Below, piece after piece: positions 7,413 through 13,558 of a stretch of 13,558 nucleotides of DNA. Below the pieces are notes generated by a model. That model searched no databases and was not told where the DNA came from. It saw only the letters and a program-made list of their open reading frames with translations. Made by a program: the position numbers and the translations under genes. The stretch's first letter is position 1, and the number at the start of each line of letters is the position of its first letter. This stretch comes from NAT127 sp041655035 (GTDB lineage Bacteria > Pseudomonadota > Gammaproteobacteria > Pseudomonadales > Porticoccaceae). Location of the stretch: NCBI GenBank assembly GCA_041655035.1, contig JBAZCN010000086.1, positions 1 through 13,558 on the forward strand. The letters run 5' to 3'.

Positions 7413-8240
7413 ATGAAAAACAAAATCCCGATGCTCGCCACCCTGACCCTGGCCATGGCACTGCCCCTGGCGGCCGAAGCCCACCGTGCCTGGATCGTCC
7501 CTGCGGCCACGGTGCTGTCCGGCGACGACCCCTGGGTGACCTTCGACGCCGCCATTTCCAACGATATTTTCCATGCCGATCACGCCGCCATGCGCATCGA
7601 AGGGCTGTCGGTGGTGGCGCCCGACGGCGGTGCGGCTGCGCTGGAAAACGGCCACACTGGCAAATACCGCAGCACGTTCGATCTCAATCTCAAGCAGCCC
7701 GGCACCTACAAGGTGTTCACCGCTTCGGGCGGTCTGGGCGCACGCTGGGAGGACGCCGACGGCCAGCGTCGCTTCTGGCCGGGCCGCGGTGAAACCGCCA
7801 ATGCGGCGGATTTCGAAAAGAGCGTGCCCAAGGATGCCAAGAACCTCGAGGTCAGCTACAACTGGCGGCGCATCGAAACCTTTGTCACTGCCGGTGCGCC
7901 TACCGATACCGTGCTCAAGCCCGACAACAAGGGTCTCGAGCTGGTGCCGGTCACTCACCCCAACGACCTGTTCGCCGGTGAAGAAGCGGAGTTCCGCCTG
8001 CTCATCGACGGCGAGCCTGCAGCCGGCGCCAAGGTTACCGTGATCCCGGGCGGCATGCGTTACCGCGACGGCCAGGAAGCGATCGATGTCGAGACCGCTG
8101 CCGATGGCAGCTTCACCGTCACCTGGCCCGACGCCGGTATGTACTGGCTCAGCGCCAGCTATCGCGACGGCAAGGCCCAACCGCCGGCAACCGTGCGCAG
8201 CGGCAGCTATGTCGCCACTTTCGAAGTGCTCCCCCAGTAA
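7413..8240 (+). CDS. Periplasmic DUF4198 protein
   Basis: This is a 275-residue secreted protein of the DUF4198 family, whose members recur beside metal uptake genes and include NikM-like nickel/cobalt uptake components. The signal peptide (MKNKIPMLATLTLAMALPLA) ends AEA, so the mature protein should begin H24-R-A-W-I-V-P. A second histidine cluster is F53-H-A-D-H57. An N-terminal beta domain with WVTFDAAISNDIF is followed by a C-terminal Ig-like part with the family sequence VTVIPGGMRYRDGQ (about 207-221) and DGSFTVTWPDAGMYWLSA. The ATG at 7413 was chosen because it gives the signal peptide directly; the frame is open back to 7317, but that extension is not signal-like. The ribosome site is weak (ggaa, 8 nt upstream). 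The role may be binding of the incoming metal or its chelate in the periplasm. The function is not established. Confidence 0.85.
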   Translation: MKNKIPMLATLTLAMALPLAAEAHRAWIVPAATVLSGDDPWVTFDAAISNDIFHADHAAMRIEGLSVVAPDGGAAALENGHTGKYRSTFDLNLKQPGTYKVFTASGGLGARWEDADGQRRFWPGRGETANAADFEKSVPKDAKNLEVSYNWRRIETFVTAGAPTDTVLKPDNKGLELVPVTHPNDLFAGEEAEFRLLIDGEPAAGAKVTVIPGGMRYRDGQEAIDVETAADGSFTVTWPDAGMYWLSASYRDGKAQPPATVRSGSYVATFEVLPQ

Positions 8241-8283
8241 CCGCCATGCCAGGCAACCCGGACTCTAGTGACAAGGTGGCGGC

Positions 8284-9672
8284 GTGACGGGCGGCGAGAA
8301 GGCGCTCTGGACACTGGTCACGGTGCTGGCCTGGGCAGTGCTGTGCCTGTGGTCGTACCGCCACCTCCTCTTCAACAGCCAGCCGCGGGAGGGTGTCGTT
8401 GCGGGTGGGGGAGAGGCTCCCTTCGTCCTCGTGGCCTACGCCAGCCAGAGCGGCACCGCCGAGCAGCTGGCGCGGGAGAGCGCGGGCATCCTCGGCGCCC
8501 ACCTGCCGGTGCGCCTGATGGCTCTCAACCAGGTGGATGACCGGGTGCTGTCCGGCGCCCGGCGAGCCCTGTTCGTGGCCAGCACCTACGGCGAGGGCGA
8601 GCCGCCGGATAACGGCCTCGCCTTCCAGCGCCGCTACCTGCACGGGGCTGCCGCCCTCGACCTGTCCCACCTGGAGTTTGCCGTGCTTGCTCTCGGCGAC
8701 CGCGCCTACCAGCGGTTCTGTGGTTTTGGCCGCAGCCTCCAGGCGGGTATGGAGAGGCTCGGCGCGTCGCCCATGTGGGAGTTGATGGAATCGGGCAACG
8801 ATGAGCTCTGGGCCGCCGAGGGCAATGTGGTCGACTGGCAGACCCGGCTGCGCGGGTTTCTGCCCGTTGCGGGAGGAGAGGGCGTCGCCGGCGCTGCGCA
8901 GGGTGCCGGTTTCACCTCCTGGGTGCTGGCGGACCGTCGGCATCTCAACCCCGGGAGTCCCGGTGGACCGGCTTTTTATCTGCGGCTGACCGCGCAGGGC
9001 GAGCCGCTTTCGTGGCGGGCCGGGGATATCGCCGTCATTCAGCCGGCAACGGACGGCGGCGGACAGGCGTCGCTGCGCGAATACTCGATTGCCTCGGTCC
9101 CTGAAGAGGGCGCCATCCATCTGCTGGTGCGCCAGCAGATCGACGCCGAGGGCCGGCTCGGGCTGGGGTCCGGCTGGCTCACCGCCGGCGCCACCGTCGG
9201 CGCCGCCATCTCGTTGCGGATTCGTCGCAATCCGGGCTTTCAGGTCGCCGAGACTGCCTGCCCGCTGATCCTGGTCGGTAGTGGCACCGGTCTCGCGGGG
9301 CTGCGCGCCCACCTCCGCGCCCGTGAACTCGGCGGCGCAACGGGCCGCAACTGGCTGCTGTTTGGCGAGCGCACCCGGCGCTGTGACAGCTTCCTCGACG
9401 ACGAGATCCGGAACTGGTGTGACAGTGGCCTGCTGACCCGGGTCGATCGGGTTTTTTCCCGCGATGGCGAGCCTTTGCGCTACGTCCAGGAGGCCCTGGA
9501 GGCCGCTGCCGATGAGGTGCGCCGCTGGGTCGACGACGGCGCGGTGATCTGTGTCTGTGGCAGTCTGACCGGCATGGGCGCCGGGGTGCAGGCGGCGTTG
9601 GAGTCTGTCCTCGGCAGCACCCGGGTCGAGCAGTTAAAGATCGACGGGCGTTACCGCCGCGACCTTTATTGA
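8284..9672 (+). CDS. Membrane-anchored NAD(P)H-FAD-FMN flavoreductase (sulfite-reductase flavoprotein-like)
   Basis: This diflavin reductase (462 residues) passes electrons from NAD(P)H through FAD to FMN. An N-terminal TM helix (about 8-30) anchors it. The flavodoxin domain (48-193) has the FMN phosphate loop SQSGTAEQ (54-61), STYGEGEPPDN (100-110) and LALGDRAYQRFCGFGR. The ferredoxin-reductase part has the FAD motif R265-E-Y-S (LREYSIAS), the nucleotide motif VGSGTGLAGL (331-340), CVCGSLTGM (423-431) and an aromatic C-terminus (YRRDLY). It is shorter than CysJ (about 600) because the connecting domain is reduced. No sulfite-reductase haem subunit (CysI) is nearby, so assimilatory sulfite reduction is unlikely. 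The operon position and membrane anchor suggest it feeds the PepSY protein. The start is GTG at 8284 with AAGG 7 nt upstream, 43 bp after the DUF4198 stop. It is the last gene of the five. Confidence 0.9.
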   Translation: MTGGEKALWTLVTVLAWAVLCLWSYRHLLFNSQPREGVVAGGGEAPFVLVAYASQSGTAEQLARESAGILGAHLPVRLMALNQVDDRVLSGARRALFVASTYGEGEPPDNGLAFQRRYLHGAAALDLSHLEFAVLALGDRAYQRFCGFGRSLQAGMERLGASPMWELMESGNDELWAAEGNVVDWQTRLRGFLPVAGGEGVAGAAQGAGFTSWVLADRRHLNPGSPGGPAFYLRLTAQGEPLSWRAGDIAVIQPATDGGGQASLREYSIASVPEEGAIHLLVRQQIDAEGRLGLGSGWLTAGATVGAAISLRIRRNPGFQVAETACPLILVGSGTGLAGLRAHLRARELGGATGRNWLLFGERTRRCDSFLDDEIRNWCDSGLLTRVDRVFSRDGEPLRYVQEALEAAADEVRRWVDDGAVICVCGSLTGMGAGVQAALESVLGSTRVEQLKIDGRYRRDLY

Positions 9673-9773
9673 GTGCAGGGGCTTGCGGGCGAAGGGGCTC
9701 AGGTCCGGCGGCCGCCGGGCACCACGGCCATTGCCGGTCAGGATCAGTGTCGGCCAGGGGTATTCCGGCCGGG

Positions 9774-10262
9774 CTATTGCCGGCAGCCGACGAAAACCGC
9801 GGCCTTGAAGGTCATCACCATTTCCTCTCTCTGGTTGAATGCCTCGACCAGCATCGAAACAACCCCCCTGTCGGGCTTCGACCGGGAGCGCTTGGCATCC
9901 AGGGTCGCGATCCGTATCCACAGCCGGTCGCCGGCGCGCACCGGGTTGGGCCAGCGCAATTCATCGAGCCCTGGCGAACCCATGCCGGCTGCCGCCGACA
10001 GGTAGTGGTCGACCAGCAGGCGCATCACCATGGCCCCGGTATGAAAGCCGCTGGCGATCAGCCCGCCGAACAGGCTATCTCGGGCTTTGGCCGGATCGGT
10101 GTGGAAATACTGCGGGTCGTATTGCCTGGCGAAGGCAATGATGTCGGCTTCGTCCACGGCGATTTCACCAAATTCATGTACCTCGCCGGGGATGTAATCC
10201 TCGAAGTAGCGGTCGCTGGCGGGTTTGTTGAACGTGGTTTTTGGGGTAAATGGGGTATCCAT
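9774..10262 (-). CDS. MaoC-like (R)-hydratase/dehydratase domain protein
   Basis: This is a single hotdog-fold protein of 162 residues, the normal length for single-domain MaoC hydratases acting on enoyl-CoA thioesters. The core reads FARQYDPQYFHTDPAKA, giving the catalytic Asp49 and His54 of the hydratase dyad, followed by SLFGGLIASGFHT (63-75) and the later conserved WPNPVRAGDRLWIR. No signal peptide or membrane segment is present, so it is cytoplasmic. The ATG at 10262 has a strong ribosome site, AAGGAG, with 5-nt spacing. It lies downstream of and co-directional with an SDR gene, a common pairing in fatty-acid, polyhydroxyalkanoate, steroid or alicyclic-acid metabolism. The two genes are separated by an intrinsic terminator and a 217-bp gap, so this one probably has its own promoter. 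The substrate is unknown. Confidence 0.88.
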   Translation of the reverse strand: MDTPFTPKTTFNKPASDRYFEDYIPGEVHEFGEIAVDEADIIAFARQYDPQYFHTDPAKARDSLFGGLIASGFHTGAMVMRLLVDHYLSAAAGMGSPGLDELRWPNPVRAGDRLWIRIATLDAKRSRSKPDRGVVSMLVEAFNQREEMVMTFKAAVFVGCRQ

Positions 10263-10284
10263 GGAAGCTCCTTCTCAATCTTGT

Positions 10285-10351
10285 CACAACGATGATCGTG
10301 TCGGGACAGTTGCTGGTTCAAGATAGCGATCGTGTCCAGACAGTCGTTGTG
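10285..10351. promoter_or_regulatory. Operator-like repeat cluster upstream of the MaoC-like gene
   Basis: Two direct copies of a 19-bp element (10294-10312 and 10328-10346) share 16 of 19 bases. Each contains a TGTC-NN-GACA dyad after gatcg. Their starts are 34 bp apart, close to three helical turns. The pair is enclosed by an 8-bp inverted repeat, cacaacga (10285-10292) and tcgttgtg (10344-10351). The cluster is 23-89 bp upstream of the MaoC ATG, where a promoter should lie. This is the layout expected for a dimeric repressor such as a TetR- or GntR-family protein, but no such gene is in the window. A TTGAAC hexamer on the minus strand between the copies could be a -35 box; no convincing -10 was found. 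Confidence 0.45.
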
Positions 10352-10422
10352 TCGAGGCCGCGGTGGCCGCATCCGCGGACCATCGGGCATCGGACTTGTG
10401 CTTTGCGGCACCGCTGTCTCTG

Positions 10423-10468
10423 AAAAAGCATGGCTGTTTCCGGGAAGCGGGGCCGCTTCCCGACAGCC
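10423..10468 (-). terminator. Rho-independent terminator of the SDR gene
   Basis: Read on the minus strand, a 10-bp GC-rich perfect stem (10441-10450 with 10453-10462) is extended by an outer 6-bp stem (10432-10437 with 10463-10468) across a 3-nt bulge. A run of five T (10427-10423) follows 4 nt after the hairpin. It begins about 12 nt after the SDR stop codon. This should largely separate SDR transcription from the MaoC-like gene. Confidence 0.8.
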
Positions 10469-10479
10469 GGTGCCGGACC

Positions 10480-11271
10480 TCAGTTGGCCATGGCTTTGCG
10501 CACGTCTGCCATTTGCGGCTGGTGGGCGAGGTGGCCGCCGTCGCAGGCGATGGCCTGGCCGGTGATATAGCCGGATTCGTCGGAAGCGAGGAAGGTGGCC
10601 AGCGAGGCGATGTCTTCCGGTGTGCCGAAGTTGCGGGTGAGGATATGGGGCTTGATAAAGTCGATCAGGCCCGGATCGGCCTTCATCGCTTCGCTGAGGA
10701 TGACCCCGGGGGTGATGGCATTGCAGCGAATACCGTCGAGGCCGTATTGCACGGCGATATGCTGGGTGAGGGAAATGATCGCCGCTTTGGACGCGCCATA
10801 GGCGGTGCGCACCACGTCGCCCACGCGGCCCGAATCCGATGAGGTATTGATGATCGAGCCGCCGCCGGCCTTGATCATGTGGGGAATGGCGTATTTGCTG
10901 CCCAGCAGGAACGAGGTCACGTTGACGTTCATCACGTCGTTCCAGATCTCCAGCGGGATATCGACCACGGTGGTGTCCTGGTTCTGCACGGACATCGAGG
11001 TGAGGGCGACGTTGTTGTGGAGGATATGAAGGGCGCCAAACGCTTCGATGGCGCTGTCGATCAGGCCCTTGATGGAGTTGGCATCGGCGGCGTCGTAGCG
11101 CACTGCCAGGGCGTTGTCGCCGAGGCTCTCGGCCAGCGCCCGGGCGGCGTCGATATTGAGATCGCCGATGACTACGCGCGCGCCCTCGGCGGCGTAGCGG
11201 GTAGCGCAGGCGGCGCCGATTCCGGTGGCGCCACCGGCAACGATGGCAACTTTATTGGCGAGGCGGGGCAT
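10480..11271 (-). CDS. Short-chain dehydrogenase/reductase (classical SDR)
   Basis: This is an NAD(P)-dependent alcohol/ketone oxidoreductase of 263 residues, typical of classical SDRs. The Rossmann motif is G13-G-A-T-G-I-G19. An aspartate after the second beta strand (VVIGDLN, D37) favours NAD(H) over NADP(H). H85-N-N-V-A is the variant of the usual NNAG motif. The catalytic residues are S145 (INTSSDSG), Y158 and K162 (YGASK), with N115 (MNVNVTS) completing the tetrad. PGVI follows the active site, and YITGQAIACDGG (235-246) is the standard C-terminal strand. The ATG at 11271 has AGGAG with 8-nt spacing. The neighbouring MaoC-like gene suggests a shared acyl-CoA, steroid or alicyclic degradation role, but the substrate cannot be inferred. 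An intrinsic terminator follows the stop immediately. Confidence 0.92.
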   Translation of the reverse strand: MPRLANKVAIVAGGATGIGAACATRYAAEGARVVIGDLNIDAARALAESLGDNALAVRYDAADANSIKGLIDSAIEAFGALHILHNNVALTSMSVQNQDTTVVDIPLEIWNDVMNVNVTSFLLGSKYAIPHMIKAGGGSIINTSSDSGRVGDVVRTAYGASKAAIISLTQHIAVQYGLDGIRCNAITPGVILSEAMKADPGLIDFIKPHILTRNFGTPEDIASLATFLASDESGYITGQAIACDGGHLAHQPQMADVRKAMAN

Positions 11272-11362
11272 GGATGGTTCTCCTGATGTGGTTTGATGAC
11301 AAGTCTTTCGCCGCAGAGGAAGGGGCGGAAGAGCTCGGGTGGATTATCGTTGTCCGGGCTCG

Positions 11363-11368
11363 AGTATA
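11363..11368 (-). promoter_or_regulatory. Possible -10 element of the SDR promoter in an AT-rich patch
   Basis: The 285-bp divergent interval between the SDR and DUF748 genes (11272-11556) has one AT-rich patch (about 11363-11400), in contrast to the GC-rich surroundings. On the minus strand it holds TATACT (11368-11363), about 90 nt upstream of the SDR start. No good -35 was found at 16-18 bp, so the call is weak. The same patch reads tatataaataat on the plus strand and could equally serve the DUF748 gene. I see nothing else in this interval. Confidence 0.25.
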
Positions 11369-11556
11369 TAAATAATCAAGCGATTTTGCTGTAAATATTG
11401 GCTGCTTTAAGCCTGTTGGTGTGAACAGCTGCGATCGTCCCGGACCGGGTTTCTGGCTTTTTGCCCGGCGGGACTCTATCTTTCTTCGGCACTGCAGCAA
11501 TTTCAGCACTGCGGCACAGCCGGGAGGGCGGTGCTGTCGACCATGGAGTCTTTGTC

Positions 11557-13558
11557 ATTAATAATAAGCGATGGCCACTGCGCCTCGACGCGCATCCACG
11601 CCTCCAGCGCCTGGTGGGCGAGCGGCGGGATTGGCTGGATATCAGGAATATACGGTTGTGGCTGGTGGTGGCGGTACTTGCCTATACCCTGGCCGGGTTC
11701 TTCCTCGCACCCTGGATCGCCAAGCGCCAGTTGGTTGCCGTTGTCGGCGAACTGGTCGAGCGCCCCGTGGTTGTCGAAAAAGTCCGTATCAACCCCTATG
11801 TGCTCAGCGTCGAGGCGAGCGGGTTTGCAATCACTGAGCAGGACGGCAGGCCGCTGCTGGGCTTTGACCGGCTTTATGTCAATTTCCAGCTCAGCAGCCT
11901 GCTGCGCTGGGCGTGGAGTTTTCGCGAAGTCCGCCTCGAGGGCCCCTATGCGGAGCTGATTCACGAGGCCGACGGCGGTATCAACCTCGCCAGGCTGGTG
12001 CCGCCATCGGCAGAGGCGGACCCGGCCGAAGATAAAGCCCTGCCCCGTCTGCTGATCGGTTCGCTGGTGCTGGCCGACGGCCAGTTGGGCATCGCCGACC
12101 ACTCCCGCAACAACGACTTTGCCACGCGTCTGGCCGCGGTCGACCTGCAGATGAACAATCTGAGCACGCTGGAAGGCAGAACCGGCCGCCTGGCGTTTTT
12201 CACTTGCACTACGGAGGGCGCGACGTTGGGCTGGACCGCGGACATCCAGCTCGCGCCGATGCTGGCAGTCGGCCACGTCGTCGCCACCGGCCCTTATCTT
12301 CCCCTCGCCTACGGGTATTTCCGCGATCTGTTGAACGTGGCGGTGCCGCGCGGAGACCTCGATCTGCGCCTCGATCATCGCATCAGCTACCAGGAAGGTG
12401 TGGTGGAGGCGCGGATCGACAACCTCGATCTCGGCCTCGACGATCTGGAAGTGATCGACAGCGCGAGCGATGAGGCGCTTCTCGATCTGCCCCGGTTATC
12501 GTTGCAGGGCGGCCACCTGGCCTGGCCTGAGCAGCGCGCCGGCGCCAGCGGATTCTCCCTGGCCGGAGCCCGGTTGTCGCTGTGGCGACAGCGGGATGGC
12601 AGCCTGAATGTCCAGCACCTGCAGGCCGATACCGGCAGCCGGGTTCCGGCAACACCGGGGCTGGCCGCACAGGAAACGCCAGCAGAGGGACGGCAGCCGG
12701 CAAGCCGCTCACCGTCAGCGGAATCCTCCGATGCCGGCGACGCCGTTGCAGGTTGGCAGCTCGACCTCGGCGAACTGGCGGTGGACAGTCTTGCCATCGC
12801 CTTCGAGGACCGCAGCCTGGCGGTGCCCGGCTCGATCCGGGTGGATGACCTCGACCTGCGGCTGACTCAACTCACCAATCGGCCCGACGACCGTTTTCCC
12901 CTCACGCTCACCGCCCGTTTTGCCGACGGCGGCACGTTGCGCCTCGATGGCACGCTCGGTGTACTGCCGCAGCCCGACATCGACGCCACCCTCGCTGTCG
13001 ATGAGCTGGCCCTGGCGATCGCCCAGCCCTATCTCGGCGATTACGCCAGCGCGGGCATCGATGACGGCCGGCTCACAGTGGACGGCAAGATCACTGTCAA
13101 TGCTCAGGAGCCGTTTGCCATCGAGGGCCGCTTGCAGGTCGACCAACTGGCGGTCATCGAGACCCGCCGCAACAGGCCGCTGGTCAACTGGCAACAACTC
13201 GGGCTCGACCACTTTCGCTATTCCCTCCAACACAATCAGCTCGATATTTCGAGCCTGGTGCTGGAGCGGCCCTATGTGCGGGTGCTGATCGCCAGCGACG
13301 GGGTCACCAACTTCCAGAAGTTGCTGATCGACAAGCCGCCCGCGGACAAGCCCGGCGCCGGGGGGAGCGGTGATGCGCCGGCGGCTGACGTTGGCAGCGC
13401 CGCCAGGCCGTTCGGCCTGACACTCGACCAGACGACCATCAGCCACGGCTCCACCGATTTCAGCGATCGCAGCCTGCCGATACCTTTCAGGGCGCAGATC
13501 GCCGATCTGGCAGGCAGGATCACCGCCATCGACAGCGCCAGCACCGAGCCGGCATCGG
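11557..13558 (+). CDS. AsmA-like DUF748 envelope protein (3' partial; start uncertain)
   Basis: This large inner-membrane-anchored periplasmic protein runs off the right edge, with at least 648 codons seen from the first standard start codon. After a basic N-terminus there is one TM helix (LWLVVAVLAYTLAGFFLAPW, about 11656-11715). Next comes the family opening KRQLVAVVGELVERPVVVEKVRINPYVLSVEASGFAI. Repeating beta-strand DUF748/AsmA units follow, for example ITEQDGRPLLGFDRLYVNFQLSSL, LEGPYAELIHEADGGINLARL and, near the edge, ISHGSTDFSDRSLPIPF. Two Pro/Ala/Ser-rich linkers (about 12630-12750 and 13335-13410) separate units. AsmA-superfamily proteins are implicated in phospholipid transport or outer-membrane assembly; the role here is unproven. 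The frame is open from 11425 but has no ATG. An ATT at 11557 has GGAG 8 nt upstream and a natural basic N-terminus. The first GTG (11614) lacks a ribosome site, and TTG 11461 gives an unconvincing extension. Confidence 0.85.
   Translation, partial: MNNKRWPLRLDAHPRLQRLVGERRDWLDIRNIRLWLVVAVLAYTLAGFFLAPWIAKRQLVAVVGELVERPVVVEKVRINPYVLSVEASGFAITEQDGRPLLGFDRLYVNFQLSSLLRWAWSFREVRLEGPYAELIHEADGGINLARLVPPSAEADPAEDKALPRLLIGSLVLADGQLGIADHSRNNDFATRLAAVDLQMNNLSTLEGRTGRLAFFTCTTEGATLGWTADIQLAPMLAVGHVVATGPYLPLAYGYFRDLLNVAVPRGDLDLRLDHRISYQEGVVEARIDNLDLGLDDLEVIDSASDEALLDLPRLSLQGGHLAWPEQRAGASGFSLAGARLSLWRQRDGSLNVQHLQADTGSRVPATPGLAAQETPAEGRQPASRSPSAESSDAGDAVAGWQLDLGELAVDSLAIAFEDRSLAVPGSIRVDDLDLRLTQLTNRPDDRFPLTLTARFADGGTLRLDGTLGVLPQPDIDATLAVDELALAIAQPYLGDYASAGIDDGRLTVDGKITVNAQEPFAIEGRLQVDQLAVIETRRNRPLVNWQQLGLDHFRYSLQHNQLDISSLVLERPYVRVLIASDGVTNFQKLLIDKPPADKPGAGGSGDAPAADVGSAARPFGLTLDQTTISHGSTDFSDRSLPIPFRAQIADLAGRITAIDSASTEPAS

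Noticed and set aside
8149..9312. 387-codon antisense frame over the DUF4198 and flavoreductase genes
   Set aside because: The sense frames carry complete, motif-supported proteins. The antisense frame crosses a gene boundary and shows no domain.
9705..9771. Convergent terminator between the flavoreductase and MaoC-like genes (a 14-bp perfect palindrome and a cggcc/ggccg hairpin)
   Set aside because: The palindrome at 9705-9718 has no loop, the second stem is short, and neither strand has a T-tract. The region may still terminate transcription, but the sequence does not show an intrinsic terminator.
11531..11959. Frame starting near 11531/11543 as the real gene upstream of DUF748
   Set aside because: Its product is Trp/Ser/Gly-rich with no family features, whereas the overlapping frame encodes a TM helix and the DUF748 opening and continues to the window edge.

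Overview
The window is high-GC DNA of gammaproteobacterial character. The evidence for this is a RocR-type REC-EAL regulator, a Fur box over a sigma70-like promoter, REP-like palindromes, and a PepSY/DUF2271/DUF4198/flavodoxin-reductase iron locus of a kind common in marine and soil gammaproteobacteria. The genus cannot be assigned from sequence alone. I see no tRNA, rRNA, transposase, phage gene or CRISPR array.

Layout. (1) Positions 2-1678 (+) hold the 3' part of a PAS-PAS-HisKA-HATPase-REC hybrid histidine kinase that enters from the left edge. (2) Directly after its stop lies an array of about three 101-bp tandem units, each a long imperfect palindrome (1679-1971). (3) Convergent to the kinase is a REC-EAL cyclic-di-GMP phosphodiesterase response regulator (2027-3268, -). 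(4) A 493-bp divergent intergenic region carries a strong promoter with an overlapping Fur box, facing right. (5) Five same-strand genes form a probable iron operon (3762-9672, +): TonB-dependent outer-membrane receptor, three-TM PepSY-family membrane protein, periplasmic DUF2271 protein, periplasmic DUF4198 protein, and a membrane-anchored FMN/FAD/NAD(P)H reductase. (6) Two minus-strand lipid/CoA-type metabolic genes follow: a MaoC-like hydratase (9774-10262) and a classical SDR oxidoreductase (10480-11271), with a clear intrinsic terminator between them and a repeat-rich, operator-like region in front of the MaoC gene. (7) From about 11557 to the right edge runs the 5' part of a large AsmA-like DUF748 envelope protein (+). 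Its reading frame has no ATG, and its start is unresolved.

The main point of interest is the iron operon. Read together, the genes look like a complete route for importing a ferric chelate and reducing it outside the cytoplasm. The receptor brings the Fe(III) complex into the periplasm. The reductase takes electrons from NAD(P)H through FAD and FMN. The PepSY membrane protein, which has four histidines near its membrane segments, could carry them across the inner membrane. The DUF2271 protein carries a D-G-V-T-G-A-T sequence that matches the ApbE flavinylation motif, so it may hold covalent FMN as a periplasmic electron carrier. The DUF4198 protein would begin with histidine after signal cleavage and may bind metal. 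The chain and its order are inference; the domains and motifs are visible in the sequence. No ApbE gene is present in the window.
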